Below, piece after piece: positions 22,301 through 29,131 of a stretch of DNA of 34,305 bases. This DNA is from SZUA-217 sp964194555 (GTDB taxonomy: Bacteria; Actinomycetota; Acidimicrobiia; Spongiisociales; ZC4RG35), in contig CAXMMT010000085.1 of NCBI GenBank assembly GCA_964194555.1, positions 1 to 34,305 on the forward strand, read 5' to 3'. Position 1 is the stretch's first letter. Every line of letters begins with the position of its first letter. Both the position numbers and the translations under genes were made by a program. Below the pieces are notes generated by a model. The model saw only the letters and a list, made by a program, of their open reading frames with translations, was not told the DNA's origin and searched no databases.

Positions 22301-24129
22301 TCGTCGGTGCGATGTGGACCGGAGACGGCTGTTGTCACGTCTCTTCGTCCGGCACACGATCCATCTATTACGCCACTTCATCGCCAAGACTCGCCACCGA
22401 CGTCGCCCATCTGATGACCCGTCTTGCGATACGAACGACCATTCATGAGAAGCGGTTCCGTTATCGAGGTTCCTACAAGATCGGCTATCAGATCCATGTT
22501 GTTACCCAGGAGGGGCAAGAACGCTTCGCCCAGATCGTTGGCCCGCACTTGGTCGGCAAGCGAGCCTCTGATCTCGAAATCGTGATGGAGTCGATGCCTC
22601 CGTACAGCAACTTCCGATCCACTGTCGATCAGATCTCCGCCCCAGACATCTTTCCCCTTGTGAAGTCGGAGGCGCGCCGAGCGGCGAACGAAAAAGGCAG
22701 CTCGATCAAGGAGGTGTGCAGGCAGGGCGGCATAAGTGAGCGACTGGTTCATTCTCTGGATCCGAGAAAGAGGGGCTTCCGTACCGACACAATCCAACTC
22801 ATGGCGAAGGTTTTCGACTCCGAGGCGCTACGCGAAATCGGAGACGCCGACATCTGGTGGGATCAGGTCAGGTCGGTGGAGCCTGACGGCATGGAGATGA
22901 CCTACGATCTCGAAGTTCCGGGCACCCACAACTTCGTCGCTGATGACTTCGTGGTTCACAACAGCCACTCTGCGGGTTACGGATTGGTCGCTTATCAGAC
23001 CGCCTATCTCAAGGCTCATCATCCAGCCGAGTACCTGGCCGCCTTGCTCACGGCCACCAAGACGAACAAGGATCGCACCGCTGTCTACCTGAACGAGTGT
23101 CGCCAGATGGGGATCGAGGTGCTGGTCCCCGACGTAAACGAGTCGGAGTCCGATTTCACCGTTCACGAAGGGCGGATCCGGTTTGGGCTCTCGGCTGTCA
23201 GAAACGTTGGCGAGGGCGCCGTCGAGAAGATCGTCGAGACCCGTGAGGAGCAGCCTTTCGAGTCGTTCATGGACTTTGTCAATCGTGTCGACACCTCGGT
23301 TCTCAACAAGAGGTCGATCGAGTCACTGATCAAGGCCGGTGCCTTTGATGGGAGCGGTGACACCCGCAAAGGACTGACCCTGGTTCACAGCCAGATTCTC
23401 GATGCCACTCTGGAACGGCGTCGAAACGAGGAGATGGGTCAGTACTCGTTGTTTGCCGGCAACGACGACTCCGAGGAGGAGACCAACATCGAGGTGCCCG
23501 ACCTGTCATGGCCTCAGAAGACCCGTCTCGCCTTCGAGAAGGAGATGCTGGGCCTGTACGTTTCGGACCACCCTCTGCTGTCGTTGGGGGCTGCCCTCGC
23601 CGCCGCCACGTCCACTTCTATTGCCGAGCTTGGTAATCTGACCGATCGGGCGTCACTCTCGGTCGGGGGGATTGTCGGTTCGATCACCCGGCGATGGACC
23701 AAGAAGGGCGATCCCATGCTGTTCTTCCAGTTGGAGGATCTCGAGGGCTCGGTCGAGTGCATCGCGTTTCCGAAGACCGTCCATGATTACGGCCCTCTCA
23801 TCGTCGAGGACGCTGTTCTCGTGGTCTCGGGCAACCTCGATCATCGCGGCGATGAGGTGAAGGTTGTGGCCCGGGAGTTGAAGGAGCTCGAGATCAGGGA
23901 TGACTCAACGGTTCGTCTCACGATTCAGGCTGCCCGTCTCACGCCCGAGATCGTCGACAGTCTCAAAACCATCCTCAAAAACCATCCCGGGTCGGCCTCG
24001 GTCTATCTACATATGACCGACAACGGGGATACCAAGGTTCTCAGGCTCAGCGACGCTCACAAGGTGGAACCGCGATCGGCGCTGTTTGCCGAGCTCAAGG
24101 AACTGATGGGCCCGAAAGCGATTCTCTAA
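19336..24129 (+). CDS. dnaE: DNA polymerase III alpha subunit DnaE (intein-containing precursor)
   Basis: Replicative C-family DNA polymerase. The 1597-residue precursor contains a 432-residue intein (778-1209), leaving a normal 1165-residue enzyme after splicing. The N-terminal PHP domain keeps metal-ligand motifs (HLHLHTEYSLLDG at 5-17, ITDHGNLYG, NDAHYT), so PHP-based proofreading as in mycobacterial DnaE1 is plausible. The palm has PDIDMDFDERYRGE with catalytic D411 and D413. The fingers contain the split GYGFNR/SHSAGYGLVAYQ sequence, and an OB fold (LSVGGIVGSITRRW) starts near 1435. The start is a GTG without a Shine-Dalgarno sequence. The stop overlaps the 3' end of the convergent HAD gene. 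Confidence 0.96.
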   Translation: MSFAHLHLHTEYSLLDGAARITDVVEAAAADDQPAIAITDHGNLYGVVDFVKAATKAGIKPIIGIEAYYTEGSRRDRPVGADNRRYHMNLLAENEVGYRNLLQLSSKAFLEGYYYKPRMDIELLAEHSEGIIATSGCLGGLVPQLLAPDAVSEEGNKANSRDLEAAVAAAGRFQDVFGRDNFFIELQDHGIEAQQRIMGDLLEIADRIGAPLLATNDAHYTRRDEHDAHDVLLCIQTGSLRNEPGRLRFEGSEHYLKSADEMRRLFPDDEFPKACDNTLWIAERANVEIEFGKILLPQFSVPEGETELTYLRRLVEQGIRERYGTEPGAEVLERVEHELKIIEEMGFPAYFLIVWDLIRHARENKIRVGPGRGSAAGSIVSYCLGITAIDPLAHGLIFERFLNPGRRSMPDIDMDFDERYRGEMIRYAAEKYGSDRVAQIITFATIKGKQALRDAARVLGHPYAMGDRLAKAMPPSILGKDATLEQALSPPSSGAASEVKDWYANAHGLREMYEADPAAKEVVEAARGLEGLRRQDSIHAAAVVIAPEPLTSIVPVQRKGEDAEMVTQFEMHGVEDLGLLKMDFLGLRNLSIIERCLELVERTTGERVDIDNVPLDDPATFELLQSGDTIGVFQMEGTPMRALIRSLKPDSFNDVIALVALYRPGPMGANMHNLYADRKNGRAEIEELHPVLTEKLADTYQIMVYQEQVMMVAQEIAGYSMADADELRRAMGKKIKAVMVAEEEKFVTGTVDQGFPEATGREIFKLIEHFAGYGFNRCLPGDVTVVDTSTGQRRAIGDLFETQRLPRLTSYDGWSRTTRSPSQIWQNGIKPILKLTTRSGRTIRATGNHPFRTVAGWKNLADLSDGDFVAVGAQIDWEPSQEMADHEARLLGYVLAEGNTCHPSSFNLYSGDEAVVKDMVSVLQRFANTQATVDRSKPAVSIYAARVDRSLTSKAVDFIDELGLRQIGALEKYIPSAVFGLPSSQMAVVVGAMWTGDGCCHVSSSGTRSIYYATSSPRLATDVAHLMTRLAIRTTIHEKRFRYRGSYKIGYQIHVVTQEGQERFAQIVGPHLVGKRASDLEIVMESMPPYSNFRSTVDQISAPDIFPLVKSEARRAANEKGSSIKEVCRQGGISERLVHSLDPRKRGFRTDTIQLMAKVFDSEALREIGDADIWWDQVRSVEPDGMEMTYDLEVPGTHNFVADDFVVHNSHSAGYGLVAYQTAYLKAHHPAEYLAALLTATKTNKDRTAVYLNECRQMGIEVLVPDVNESESDFTVHEGRIRFGLSAVRNVGEGAVEKIVETREEQPFESFMDFVNRVDTSVLNKRSIESLIKAGAFDGSGDTRKGLTLVHSQILDATLERRRNEEMGQYSLFAGNDDSEEETNIEVPDLSWPQKTRLAFEKEMLGLYVSDHPLLSLGAALAAATSTSIAELGNLTDRASLSVGGIVGSITRRWTKKGDPMLFFQLEDLEGSVECIAFPKTVHDYGPLIVEDAVLVVSGNLDHRGDEVKVVARELKELEIRDDSTVRLTIQAARLTPEIVDSLKTILKNHPGSASVYLHMTDNGDTKVLRLSDAHKVEPRSALFAELKELMGPKAIL
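21667..22962 (+). mobile_element. Full-length DnaE intein with LAGLIDADG homing endonuclease domain
   Basis: In-frame protein-splicing element of 432 residues. It begins at Cys778 of the precursor (CLPGDV) and ends VVHN, followed by the +1 extein Ser1210, so splicing would restore GYGFNRSHSAGYG. Block B is RATGNHPF (T69, H72), block F is YDLEVPGTHNFVA, and block G is DDFVVHN with the penultimate His and terminal Asn. Endonuclease motifs are LLGYVLAEGN (E120) and VGAMWTGDGC (D220). A helix-turn-helix-like stretch (about 343-382) sits between the endonuclease and block F. All splicing residues are present and there is no frameshift, so it looks active. Confidence 0.94.
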
Positions 24130-24899
24130 AGAGCGTTGGACCGCCCGTGTCGTCGGCCGATGAGATAGGCAAGAAGCGAGGTCACCACAGTTCCTACGCC
24201 GGCGCCACCGAAGGCAATGGCTCTCTTGGTCTTGCGGGCGAAAATGACAACCGGCCAGCCACGTTCCCGTGAGATGGAGAGAAGCTGGGAGTCGGGATTC
24301 ACCGCGACCGGGTGACCAACGTGTTCCATCATGGGAAGATCTGAGATCGAGTCTGAGTAGGCATAACAGAGCTGGGGGTCGTACCCGCGCTCGGACGACA
24401 GCTGCTCGATTGCAGCCACCTTGCCGGCGCCATAGACGAACGGGCCGTCGAGGCTCCCGGTGTACTTGCCGTCGACTACTTCGCTTCTGGTCCCGATCGC
24501 TCCCGTCATGCCCAGGGAAATGGCAAGTGGCTCGACCAGGCCTTGAGGACTGGCCGAGACGATCCACGTGTCCCGTTCTTCCCCGTGATGCATCGAGATC
24601 AGCTTGCGTGACTCCGGTCGCACTTTGTCGGTCAGACGGGGAAGCACAGCAGTCGCCAGCGCGTCCAGTGTGTTGGCGGGGGAACCCGCGATCTTGCTGA
24701 GGACGTTGGCTTTGAGATCGTCTGAAGACGCATCGTTCTTGTCGCCGAGCAGTTTGAAGCTGAGGGCTGCGATTCCCCATTTGGCGATGTCGGTGTTGGA
24801 TGCAATCCCCTGGCGCCAGGCCTCGACACCGACCGGAAACGCAGCGGCTCCCAATATCAAGGTCCGGTCGAGGTCAAAGAAGGCGGCGGCGTTGCGCAT
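24126..24899 (-). CDS. HAD-IB family hydrolase (SerB/phosphoserine phosphatase-like) with C-terminal hydrophobic segment
   Basis: Haloacid-dehalogenase-superfamily phosphatase of subfamily IB; the substrate is unknown. It has 257 residues. Motif I is FDLDRTL with D9 as nucleophile and D11 as acid/base, motif II is the serine in VSASPQG, motif III the lysine in GAGKVAA, and motif IV YSDSISDLPMM. An alpha-helical cap lies at about 20-110. A C-terminal hydrophobic stretch (about 228-248, FGGAGVGTVVTSLLAYLIG) followed by basic residues suggests a membrane anchor. Its gene starts 18 nt after the ATPase gene upstream, and its stop overlaps the dnaE stop on the other strand. Confidence 0.85.
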   Translation of the reverse strand: MRNAAAFFDLDRTLILGAAAFPVGVEAWRQGIASNTDIAKWGIAALSFKLLGDKNDASSDDLKANVLSKIAGSPANTLDALATAVLPRLTDKVRPESRKLISMHHGEERDTWIVSASPQGLVEPLAISLGMTGAIGTRSEVVDGKYTGSLDGPFVYGAGKVAAIEQLSSERGYDPQLCYAYSDSISDLPMMEHVGHPVAVNPDSQLLSISRERGWPVVIFARKTKRAIAFGGAGVGTVVTSLLAYLIGRRHGRSNAL

Positions 24900-24905
24900 G
24901 GGCAG

Positions 24906-24911
24906 AGTTTA
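24906..24911 (-). promoter_or_regulatory. Putative -10 element (TAAACT) for a leaderless HAD hydrolase transcript
   Basis: On the minus strand TAAACT lies 6 nt before the ATG at 24899. It fits TANNNT, and no Shine-Dalgarno sequence is present. It sits in the 18-nt gap after the ATPase gene, so it would be an internal operon promoter. Confidence 0.3.
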
Positions 24912-24917
24912 TGCGTT

Positions 24918-25952
24918 TCACCTGACTCCAATACGCTCCCAGGGGATACCCGAACCGTGGCTCATGAGACGGGCCAGACCGTCGAGGTCGGTGAGTGGTT
25001 CCTCCGACAGCGGAACCGTGGCAACTGTTGCTCCGTAGCGCGCTGAGAACTCCTCCCTCGCATCGCGTTGTCGAAGGGTCTCTGATCCCCAGAGCTGAGC
25101 GACGTGGCGCAACTCAGCCGACGTTTCGGGTGGTATCGATGGGTTGGCCCAGGCGTCGGGGAGTGTCCGATTGAAGATGACTACTTTGGGGGCAGAGGCG
25201 AGTCCCGGCAATTCTCGGTAGAACTTGACCGCTTCACTGACCGGTGCCGGATCAGCGGTGGTGATGACGACTATTGACGACTCCCGCATGATCTTTTCGA
25301 TCTCGCGTCCCCGACGTGCCACGCCGTCATAAGTCGTTCGCAGGTCGACAAGGAACTCGGCCACCCTTTCGAGAAGGTCCGAGCCGAGGATCGAGTCGGC
25401 AACTCGGAGCATCGGCCGGGCGGCACGTTTGTAGAGCACCTTGCGCCCAGGCAACGGACCTCCGGTGATCCAGCGCAGAAGCCTGCCACCGACGAGATCG
25501 GCCATTTGCGCTGGTGCCGCGAAGAAATCAATGCCTCCTCCGGACGGCGGCGTGTCAACTACGACGAGGTCCCACGCACGAGCCTGAACGAAAGTGGCCG
25601 CCTGGTCGGCCGCAGCGTATGACTGAGAAGCGGGGAAGTGCTCCGAGGCCGCCTGGAAGAACTCGTTGTCGGCAAGTCGTGTTGCAACGTCTGGATCGGC
25701 GTGACGCATGGCTACCGCCCTCCACGACGCGGATGCGTCAAGCATGGCCGCCCAGAGGAGTGGCTCGTCGACGTGGGGGGTGGGCTCATCGCCAAGATGG
25801 GCTATCCCGAGTGCTGAGGCCAGGCGCCGGGCGGGGTCGACTGTGACCACGAGGGTGCGGAGACCGTCTCGCGCCGCGGTGACACCGATAGCCGCGGCGA
25901 TCGTTGTCTTGCCGACACCTCCAGCCCCGGTGATGAGGATGGTCTTTGTCAT
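24918..25952 (-). CDS. Get3/ArsA-like P-loop ATPase (second of pair, BagB-like)
   Basis: Cytoplasmic ATPase of the ArsA/Get3 deviant-Walker family. Paired actinobacterial members (Rv3679-Rv3680 in M. tuberculosis) have been described as Get3 homologues. It has 344 residues. The deviant Walker A GAGGVGKT is at 9-16, TVDPARRLASALGI follows as the switch-I-like region, and VVDTPPSGGGIDFF is switch II. The ATG at 25952 forms a 4-bp overlap with the upstream partner gene, so a heterodimer is likely. The open frame continues to 26300, but that region is the partner gene's shadow. No arsenic genes are nearby, so arsenite transport is unlikely. Confidence 0.88.
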   Translation of the reverse strand: MTKTILITGAGGVGKTTIAAAIGVTAARDGLRTLVVTVDPARRLASALGIAHLGDEPTPHVDEPLLWAAMLDASASWRAVAMRHADPDVATRLADNEFFQAASEHFPASQSYAAADQAATFVQARAWDLVVVDTPPSGGGIDFFAAPAQMADLVGGRLLRWITGGPLPGRKVLYKRAARPMLRVADSILGSDLLERVAEFLVDLRTTYDGVARRGREIEKIMRESSIVVITTADPAPVSEAVKFYRELPGLASAPKVVIFNRTLPDAWANPSIPPETSAELRHVAQLWGSETLRQRDAREEFSARYGATVATVPLSEEPLTDLDGLARLMSHGSGIPWERIGVR

Positions 25953-26794
25953 GTGACGGCCTCGAGCTCGTCGCTGATGCGTGCAGCCACCTCGCCCGGT
26001 GTGAAGAGGCCAAACATGTAGGGCAGAGTCAGCTCGGGTGGCACCTTGACCAGCCAGTGCTGCTGTTCGGACCAGAGCGACCTGTGGAGATCGGCGATCT
26101 CTCCGACCACCCCCTCTGGCGATGGCTTGGCCTCGAGTTCGGACAGCACCCGGTTGGATATGACCATGGGTGGGGGGACGATCTGGTTGTCCTCGAGCCA
26201 GCTCATCGTCTCCAATGTCTCGGTGCTTGGCAACTCCTCGGGGAGTGTGACGATGACCAACTGCGTCATGTCGGGGTCTCCGAGAGTGGTTGTCATCCAC
26301 TCGGATTGGGCACGTATCCGTCCGGTCGGAACCAGTTCGGAGATGCTGAGCGGGGCGCGAAGATAGGACCCGATCTGCCCGGTGGGTGGGGCGTCGGCAA
26401 CAACGAGATCCCAGCGGTCTTCTCTCACCTCCCAGAGGATCTTTCCGATGGTGATGATTTCCCTGATCGCCGGCGCCGCGGTAGCCAGGGCATCAAAAGC
26501 GCGTGCTACCGCCCCGAAGCGCCCTATGCCGGGGAGACGCAGCTGAGTGGAGAGATACTCGAGCAGCGCCTCGCTGCGCACGATGTGCATAGCGTGGAGC
26601 CCGGGGCGGACTTCGCGTGGCTTGAACTCCAGGGGACCGACGGAAAAGTGGGTGGACAACCCTCCGGACGAGCCCATCTCGACGGCCAGAACCCTCAGCC
26701 CGTTGCGCTGGGCCAGGAGGGCCAACCCGGCGGCGACGGCAGACTTGCCCACTCCGCCTTTGCCGGAGACGATTATGAGCCTCTTGTCGAGCAT
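25949..26794 (-). CDS. Get3/ArsA-like P-loop ATPase (first of pair, BagA-like)
   Basis: Partner ATPase of the gene above, with 281 residues. The deviant Walker A is GKGGVGKS at 11-18, then EMGSSGGLSTHF and VVADAPPTGQIGSYL (switch II), and VTLPEELPSTET. It is shorter than its partner. In actinobacteria such two-gene sets are conserved near whiB, penicillin-binding protein and nth genes; nth lies about 2.3 kb away here. The pair probably acts in membrane-protein targeting or a related chaperone role, by inference from Get3. It begins 11 nt after the 72-residue gene. Confidence 0.88.
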   Translation of the reverse strand: MLDKRLIIVSGKGGVGKSAVAAGLALLAQRNGLRVLAVEMGSSGGLSTHFSVGPLEFKPREVRPGLHAMHIVRSEALLEYLSTQLRLPGIGRFGAVARAFDALATAAPAIREIITIGKILWEVREDRWDLVVADAPPTGQIGSYLRAPLSISELVPTGRIRAQSEWMTTTLGDPDMTQLVIVTLPEELPSTETLETMSWLEDNQIVPPPMVISNRVLSELEAKPSPEGVVGEIADLHRSLWSEQQHWLVKVPPELTLPYMFGLFTPGEVAARISDELEAVT

Positions 26795-26805
26795 CGGATG
26801 TCCGG

Positions 26806-27024
26806 TCAGTCTTGGGAGCCCAGCTGGATCCTCAGAACGAGTTTGTTGTCCTCAACCGACCAGTTGGAGCCGGCGATGAGGGCGAAGTCTGTGTAGTCGG
26901 TCTGTGCCTGCTCGATGAACTTCTGTCGCTCTGCACCGGCAACCGGGGGCAGCGGTCTGTCTTTGACGGCCGTTGCCCGGTCACCAAAACGCTTGATCAT
27001 CGCATCAACGTCGAAATCGGCCAT
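26806..27024 (-). CDS. Conserved-looking small protein of unknown function (72 residues)
   Basis: I do not recognise a named family. The 72-residue, soluble-looking protein starts MADFDVDAMIKRFGDRATAV and has a KDRPLPPVAG turn, a helix (ERQKFIEQAQTDYTDFALIA), and ends in a beta-hairpin-like SNWSVEDNKLVLRIQLG. It is the first gene of the ATPase operon, 11 nt before the first ATPase, so it may be an accessory or substrate-adaptor protein for that pair. The ATG at 27024 is supported by a -10-like TATCGT 7 nt upstream and by protein-like composition only from that point; the frame is open further upstream. Confidence 0.75.
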   Translation of the reverse strand: MADFDVDAMIKRFGDRATAVKDRPLPPVAGAERQKFIEQAQTDYTDFALIAGSNWSVEDNKLVLRIQLGSQD

Positions 27025-27031
27025 GACCCGA

Positions 27032-27037
27032 ACGATA
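27032..27037 (-). promoter_or_regulatory. Putative -10 element (TATCGT) for a leaderless ATPase-operon transcript
   Basis: On the minus strand TATCGT lies 7 nt before the ATG at 27024, inside the AT-rich run GTATATCGTT. It is in the 58-nt gap after the ThyX-like gene. There is no Shine-Dalgarno sequence and no clear -35. Confidence 0.38.
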
Positions 27038-27082
27038 TACCCGGTCTGAGATTGGGGCGATCTCACACACACGCTTGCAAGG

Positions 27083-28708
27083 TCAGGACGGTTGACCGAC
27101 CTCGTCCCGTTTCTTCTGTGCCCGACGCTCGCCCTCGAGCCGTTCCAGGTCGACGTCGGTGTAGTCGACATAGTTCATCGCATCGGCGATCAGGCGGTGG
27201 CCGGCGACGTCCCGGATAGCCCGATGCATCTGATGGGCGACGGTCCTGTACGCCGTGTGACCCGCGGGCTGACTGCGGAGTTCGATGAGATGAAACGCCT
27301 GACGGGGGTTCATCTCCATGACGAAACGGACGTTGTAGGCGAAGGGCACCACGTATTGGGCAATGTCCGTGCCTAGGTCTGCTCTGACGTCTTCGTAGAA
27401 CTCGCCCGATGTGTCCATCAGAGCCGACCACTCCGTCTCGAGACCATGACTCACCACGTCATCGGGGATGTCGTAGCCGAGACGCGTCGAGTATCGCTGC
27501 CACTCCAGTGTCATCAGACGATGCCGCTGAAGGTCACGGAAGGCGCCAATGTCGCATTTGACGTCGAAGCGATAAGTCGACCTTTCCATGGCACGTCCGG
27601 GTTTGTGCCTGCGGTTGGCTCGGTCGCCGACCATCGCGGCCACGATCTCCGCCTTCTGTGCCGAGCTCATCTCGCGAGCCAACTCCTGGAGTTTGACGTC
27701 GGGTAGCTCCGAAACGGCGTAGAGAGCGGCTGCGGCGATCTTCGTCTCCGCTTCGGGATCCCAGTCGGTGAGCGTCACTGACTGACCGGGGTCGTGGGGC
27801 GTCCCCAGATCCTCACCGTGTTCTTCGAGGTCGAGACGGACCTTCTCCAGATAGCTCGACCAGCGGACACCGCGTTCGGCAAGGTCGACCCGGGTCAGAA
27901 ACGCCGGAATGATCTGGCGAAGCTCGGTGAGCATCATGTCGGCATACTCACGAACCTCCGCCAGGGGGTTGGCCTGCATCCGGATAAGACTCATCTCGTA
28001 GGCCTGGCCGGTTGCGTAGATGCCCAGGTTGGACAGCGTCGAAATCGGAAGAAGACCCCGTATCGTGTCGCAGGCCTTGGCTCGTATCGTGGCATTCCAC
28101 ATCCACTTGGGGTCATCCTCAGCCCGCGGGTGCTGCTCCTCGAACACCGAGGTCATTCGGGCCACCATGCGGGAGTATGTCTCGAACACGTGCTCCATAT
28201 GAGCGAGATAGCGATCGGCGAACGGGGATGACGCTATCTCGTCGGGCACGAAGTATCGATAGCGATCGCCGAGCCTGACGTCGTACTTGATGTAGCGCGT
28301 GGACTGTTCCAGATAGGCGGCGAGACGGCCCCATTCGAGGACCTTGGTGAGGAGGTTCGATGCCTGTTCACAGGCGAGGTGAGCACCTCCCAGTTGGGCG
28401 ACCGAGTCGTCTCCATAGTCGAAGAAGACCCGGGTGAAGAGTTGCTCGGCCTTCTTGGTGGCCACCCTCGGGTCATCGTCGAGATTGCGGGCGAGCGCTT
28501 CGATCCCGGTGTCAGGGTCCGAGACGAACTCGTCGAGAAAGAGCCGGCGGAGGGATTTTGGCGATCGTGAGTATCTGGCGAACAACGCCCCCTTGACCAC
28601 CTCGGGCAGGTTGATCAGCCCGAACACCGGACGGTCCGTGTTGGTGAAGAAGCGCCCGAGGACAGCGGTTTCGTCTTCGGTGAATGGCTCTGAGTAGTAC
28701 ACCGGCAC
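27083..28708 (-). CDS. Double-domain ThyX-like (FAD-dependent thymidylate synthase-like) protein
   Basis: A 541-residue protein, about twice the length of a classical ThyX (220-260). Two ThyX-like halves are visible. The N-terminal half has DDSVAQLGGAHLACEQASNL and LEQSTRYIKYD near residues 100-150. The C-terminal half has ERSTYRFDVKCDIGAFRDLQ followed by RHRLMTLEWQRYSTRLGYD near 380-420. The classical motif RHRxxSxxxxSxRY is degenerate: the first half keeps only the SxRY end and the second keeps RHR but shifts the rest. It may be a diverged thymidylate synthase, a flavoprotein with another reaction, or a nucleotide-binding protein. The GTG start has a promoter directly upstream. Confidence 0.8.
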   Translation of the reverse strand: MPVYYSEPFTEDETAVLGRFFTNTDRPVFGLINLPEVVKGALFARYSRSPKSLRRLFLDEFVSDPDTGIEALARNLDDDPRVATKKAEQLFTRVFFDYGDDSVAQLGGAHLACEQASNLLTKVLEWGRLAAYLEQSTRYIKYDVRLGDRYRYFVPDEIASSPFADRYLAHMEHVFETYSRMVARMTSVFEEQHPRAEDDPKWMWNATIRAKACDTIRGLLPISTLSNLGIYATGQAYEMSLIRMQANPLAEVREYADMMLTELRQIIPAFLTRVDLAERGVRWSSYLEKVRLDLEEHGEDLGTPHDPGQSVTLTDWDPEAETKIAAAALYAVSELPDVKLQELAREMSSAQKAEIVAAMVGDRANRRHKPGRAMERSTYRFDVKCDIGAFRDLQRHRLMTLEWQRYSTRLGYDIPDDVVSHGLETEWSALMDTSGEFYEDVRADLGTDIAQYVVPFAYNVRFVMEMNPRQAFHLIELRSQPAGHTAYRTVAHQMHRAIRDVAGHRLIADAMNYVDYTDVDLERLEGERRAQKKRDEVGQPS

Positions 28709-28716
28709 GGCGAGCG

Positions 28717-28744
28717 ATTGTACGCTGTCCTGGAACGTTGTCCG
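28717..28744 (-). promoter_or_regulatory. Putative promoter of the ThyX-like gene, leaderless
   Basis: On the minus strand CGGACA (28744-28739) and TACAAT (28722-28717) are 16 bp apart, matching TTGACA at 4/6 and TATAAT at 5/6. TACAAT ends 8 nt before the GTG start at 28708, which would make the mRNA leaderless. Confidence 0.5.
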
Positions 28745-28761
28745 GTTACCGTCTCGTTGTT

Positions 28762-29040
28762 GTGGCTGTGATCCTCATCCGTCTTGGCGTCCTGCTGCTT
28801 TCTGCGACGGCCGTTGTCATTGCCGCCGTCCCGATCCTCGTCTTGGTCGACCTCCTTGGCGGTGGCACCGGATACGGGTTGTGCCCGAGTGGGCTGGAGG
28901 CGTGTGACAACCCCTACTCGACGGCAGCAGAGCTCGCCGTGCTCCTGACCCTGGCTCTCGCCACATCGGTATTGGGGATTCGCCTCCTGATGAGGCTGGC
29001 CCGTCGCCTTCAGAGCGACTTGCAGGAGCCCACCGACTAA
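28762..29040 (+). CDS. Small two-helix membrane protein of unknown function
   Basis: About 92 residues with two clear membrane helices, VVIAAVPILVLVDLLGG-like near 14-35 and AELAVLLTLALATSVLGIRLL near 55-78. They are separated by a loop with two cysteines (GYGLCPSGLEACDNPY). I do not recognise the family. It is transcribed away from the ThyX-like gene. The GTG at 28762 (or 28768) is preferred because the first 26 codons of the longer frame overlap the ThyX-like gene and its promoter. TACCGT at 28747-28752 could be a -10 box 9 nt before this start. A strong hairpin follows 3 nt after its stop. Confidence 0.6.
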   Translation: MAVILIRLGVLLLSATAVVIAAVPILVLVDLLGGGTGYGLCPSGLEACDNPYSTAAELAVLLTLALATSVLGIRLLMRLARRLQSDLQEPTD

Positions 29041-29043
29041 CGA

Positions 29044-29093
29044 CGAACCTGAGGTAGTTACGCCCATATCCGGGCGTAACTACCTCAGGTTCG
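29044..29093. terminator. Perfect 22-bp inverted repeat with 6-nt loop (terminator-like hairpin)
   Basis: Bases 29044-29065 are the exact reverse complement of 29072-29093, with loop ATATCC. The repeat starts 3 nt after the stop codon at 29038-29040 and lies before nth. A perfect 22-bp stem is strong for a terminator, but no U-tract follows on either strand; it could act as a U-less terminator, mRNA-stabilising hairpin or protein-binding palindrome. Confidence 0.65.
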
Positions 29094-29118
29094 CGTGGGG
29101 GCAGCCTCCGTCGGCCAA

Positions 29119-29124
29119 TACGAT
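29119..29124 (+). promoter_or_regulatory. Putative -10 element (TACGAT) for a leaderless nth transcript
   Basis: TACGAT fits TANNNT and lies 7 nt before the ATG at 29132. If real, it rules out the alternative nth ATG at 29123. The -35 position is G-rich and matches poorly. Confidence 0.35.
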
Positions 29125-29131
29125 GACTGTC

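Noticed and set aside
25953..26300. 116-codon N-terminal extension of the second ATPase
   Set aside because: Its Walker A sequence must be near the N-terminus, and the ATG at 25952 overlaps the partner stop; the extension is a shadow of the partner gene.
24918..26794. Arsenite-efflux ATPase (arsA) interpretation of the ATPase pair
   Set aside because: No arsB, arsD, arsC or arsR nearby, and each ATPase domain is a separate single-domain gene as in the actinobacterial Get3-like pairs.
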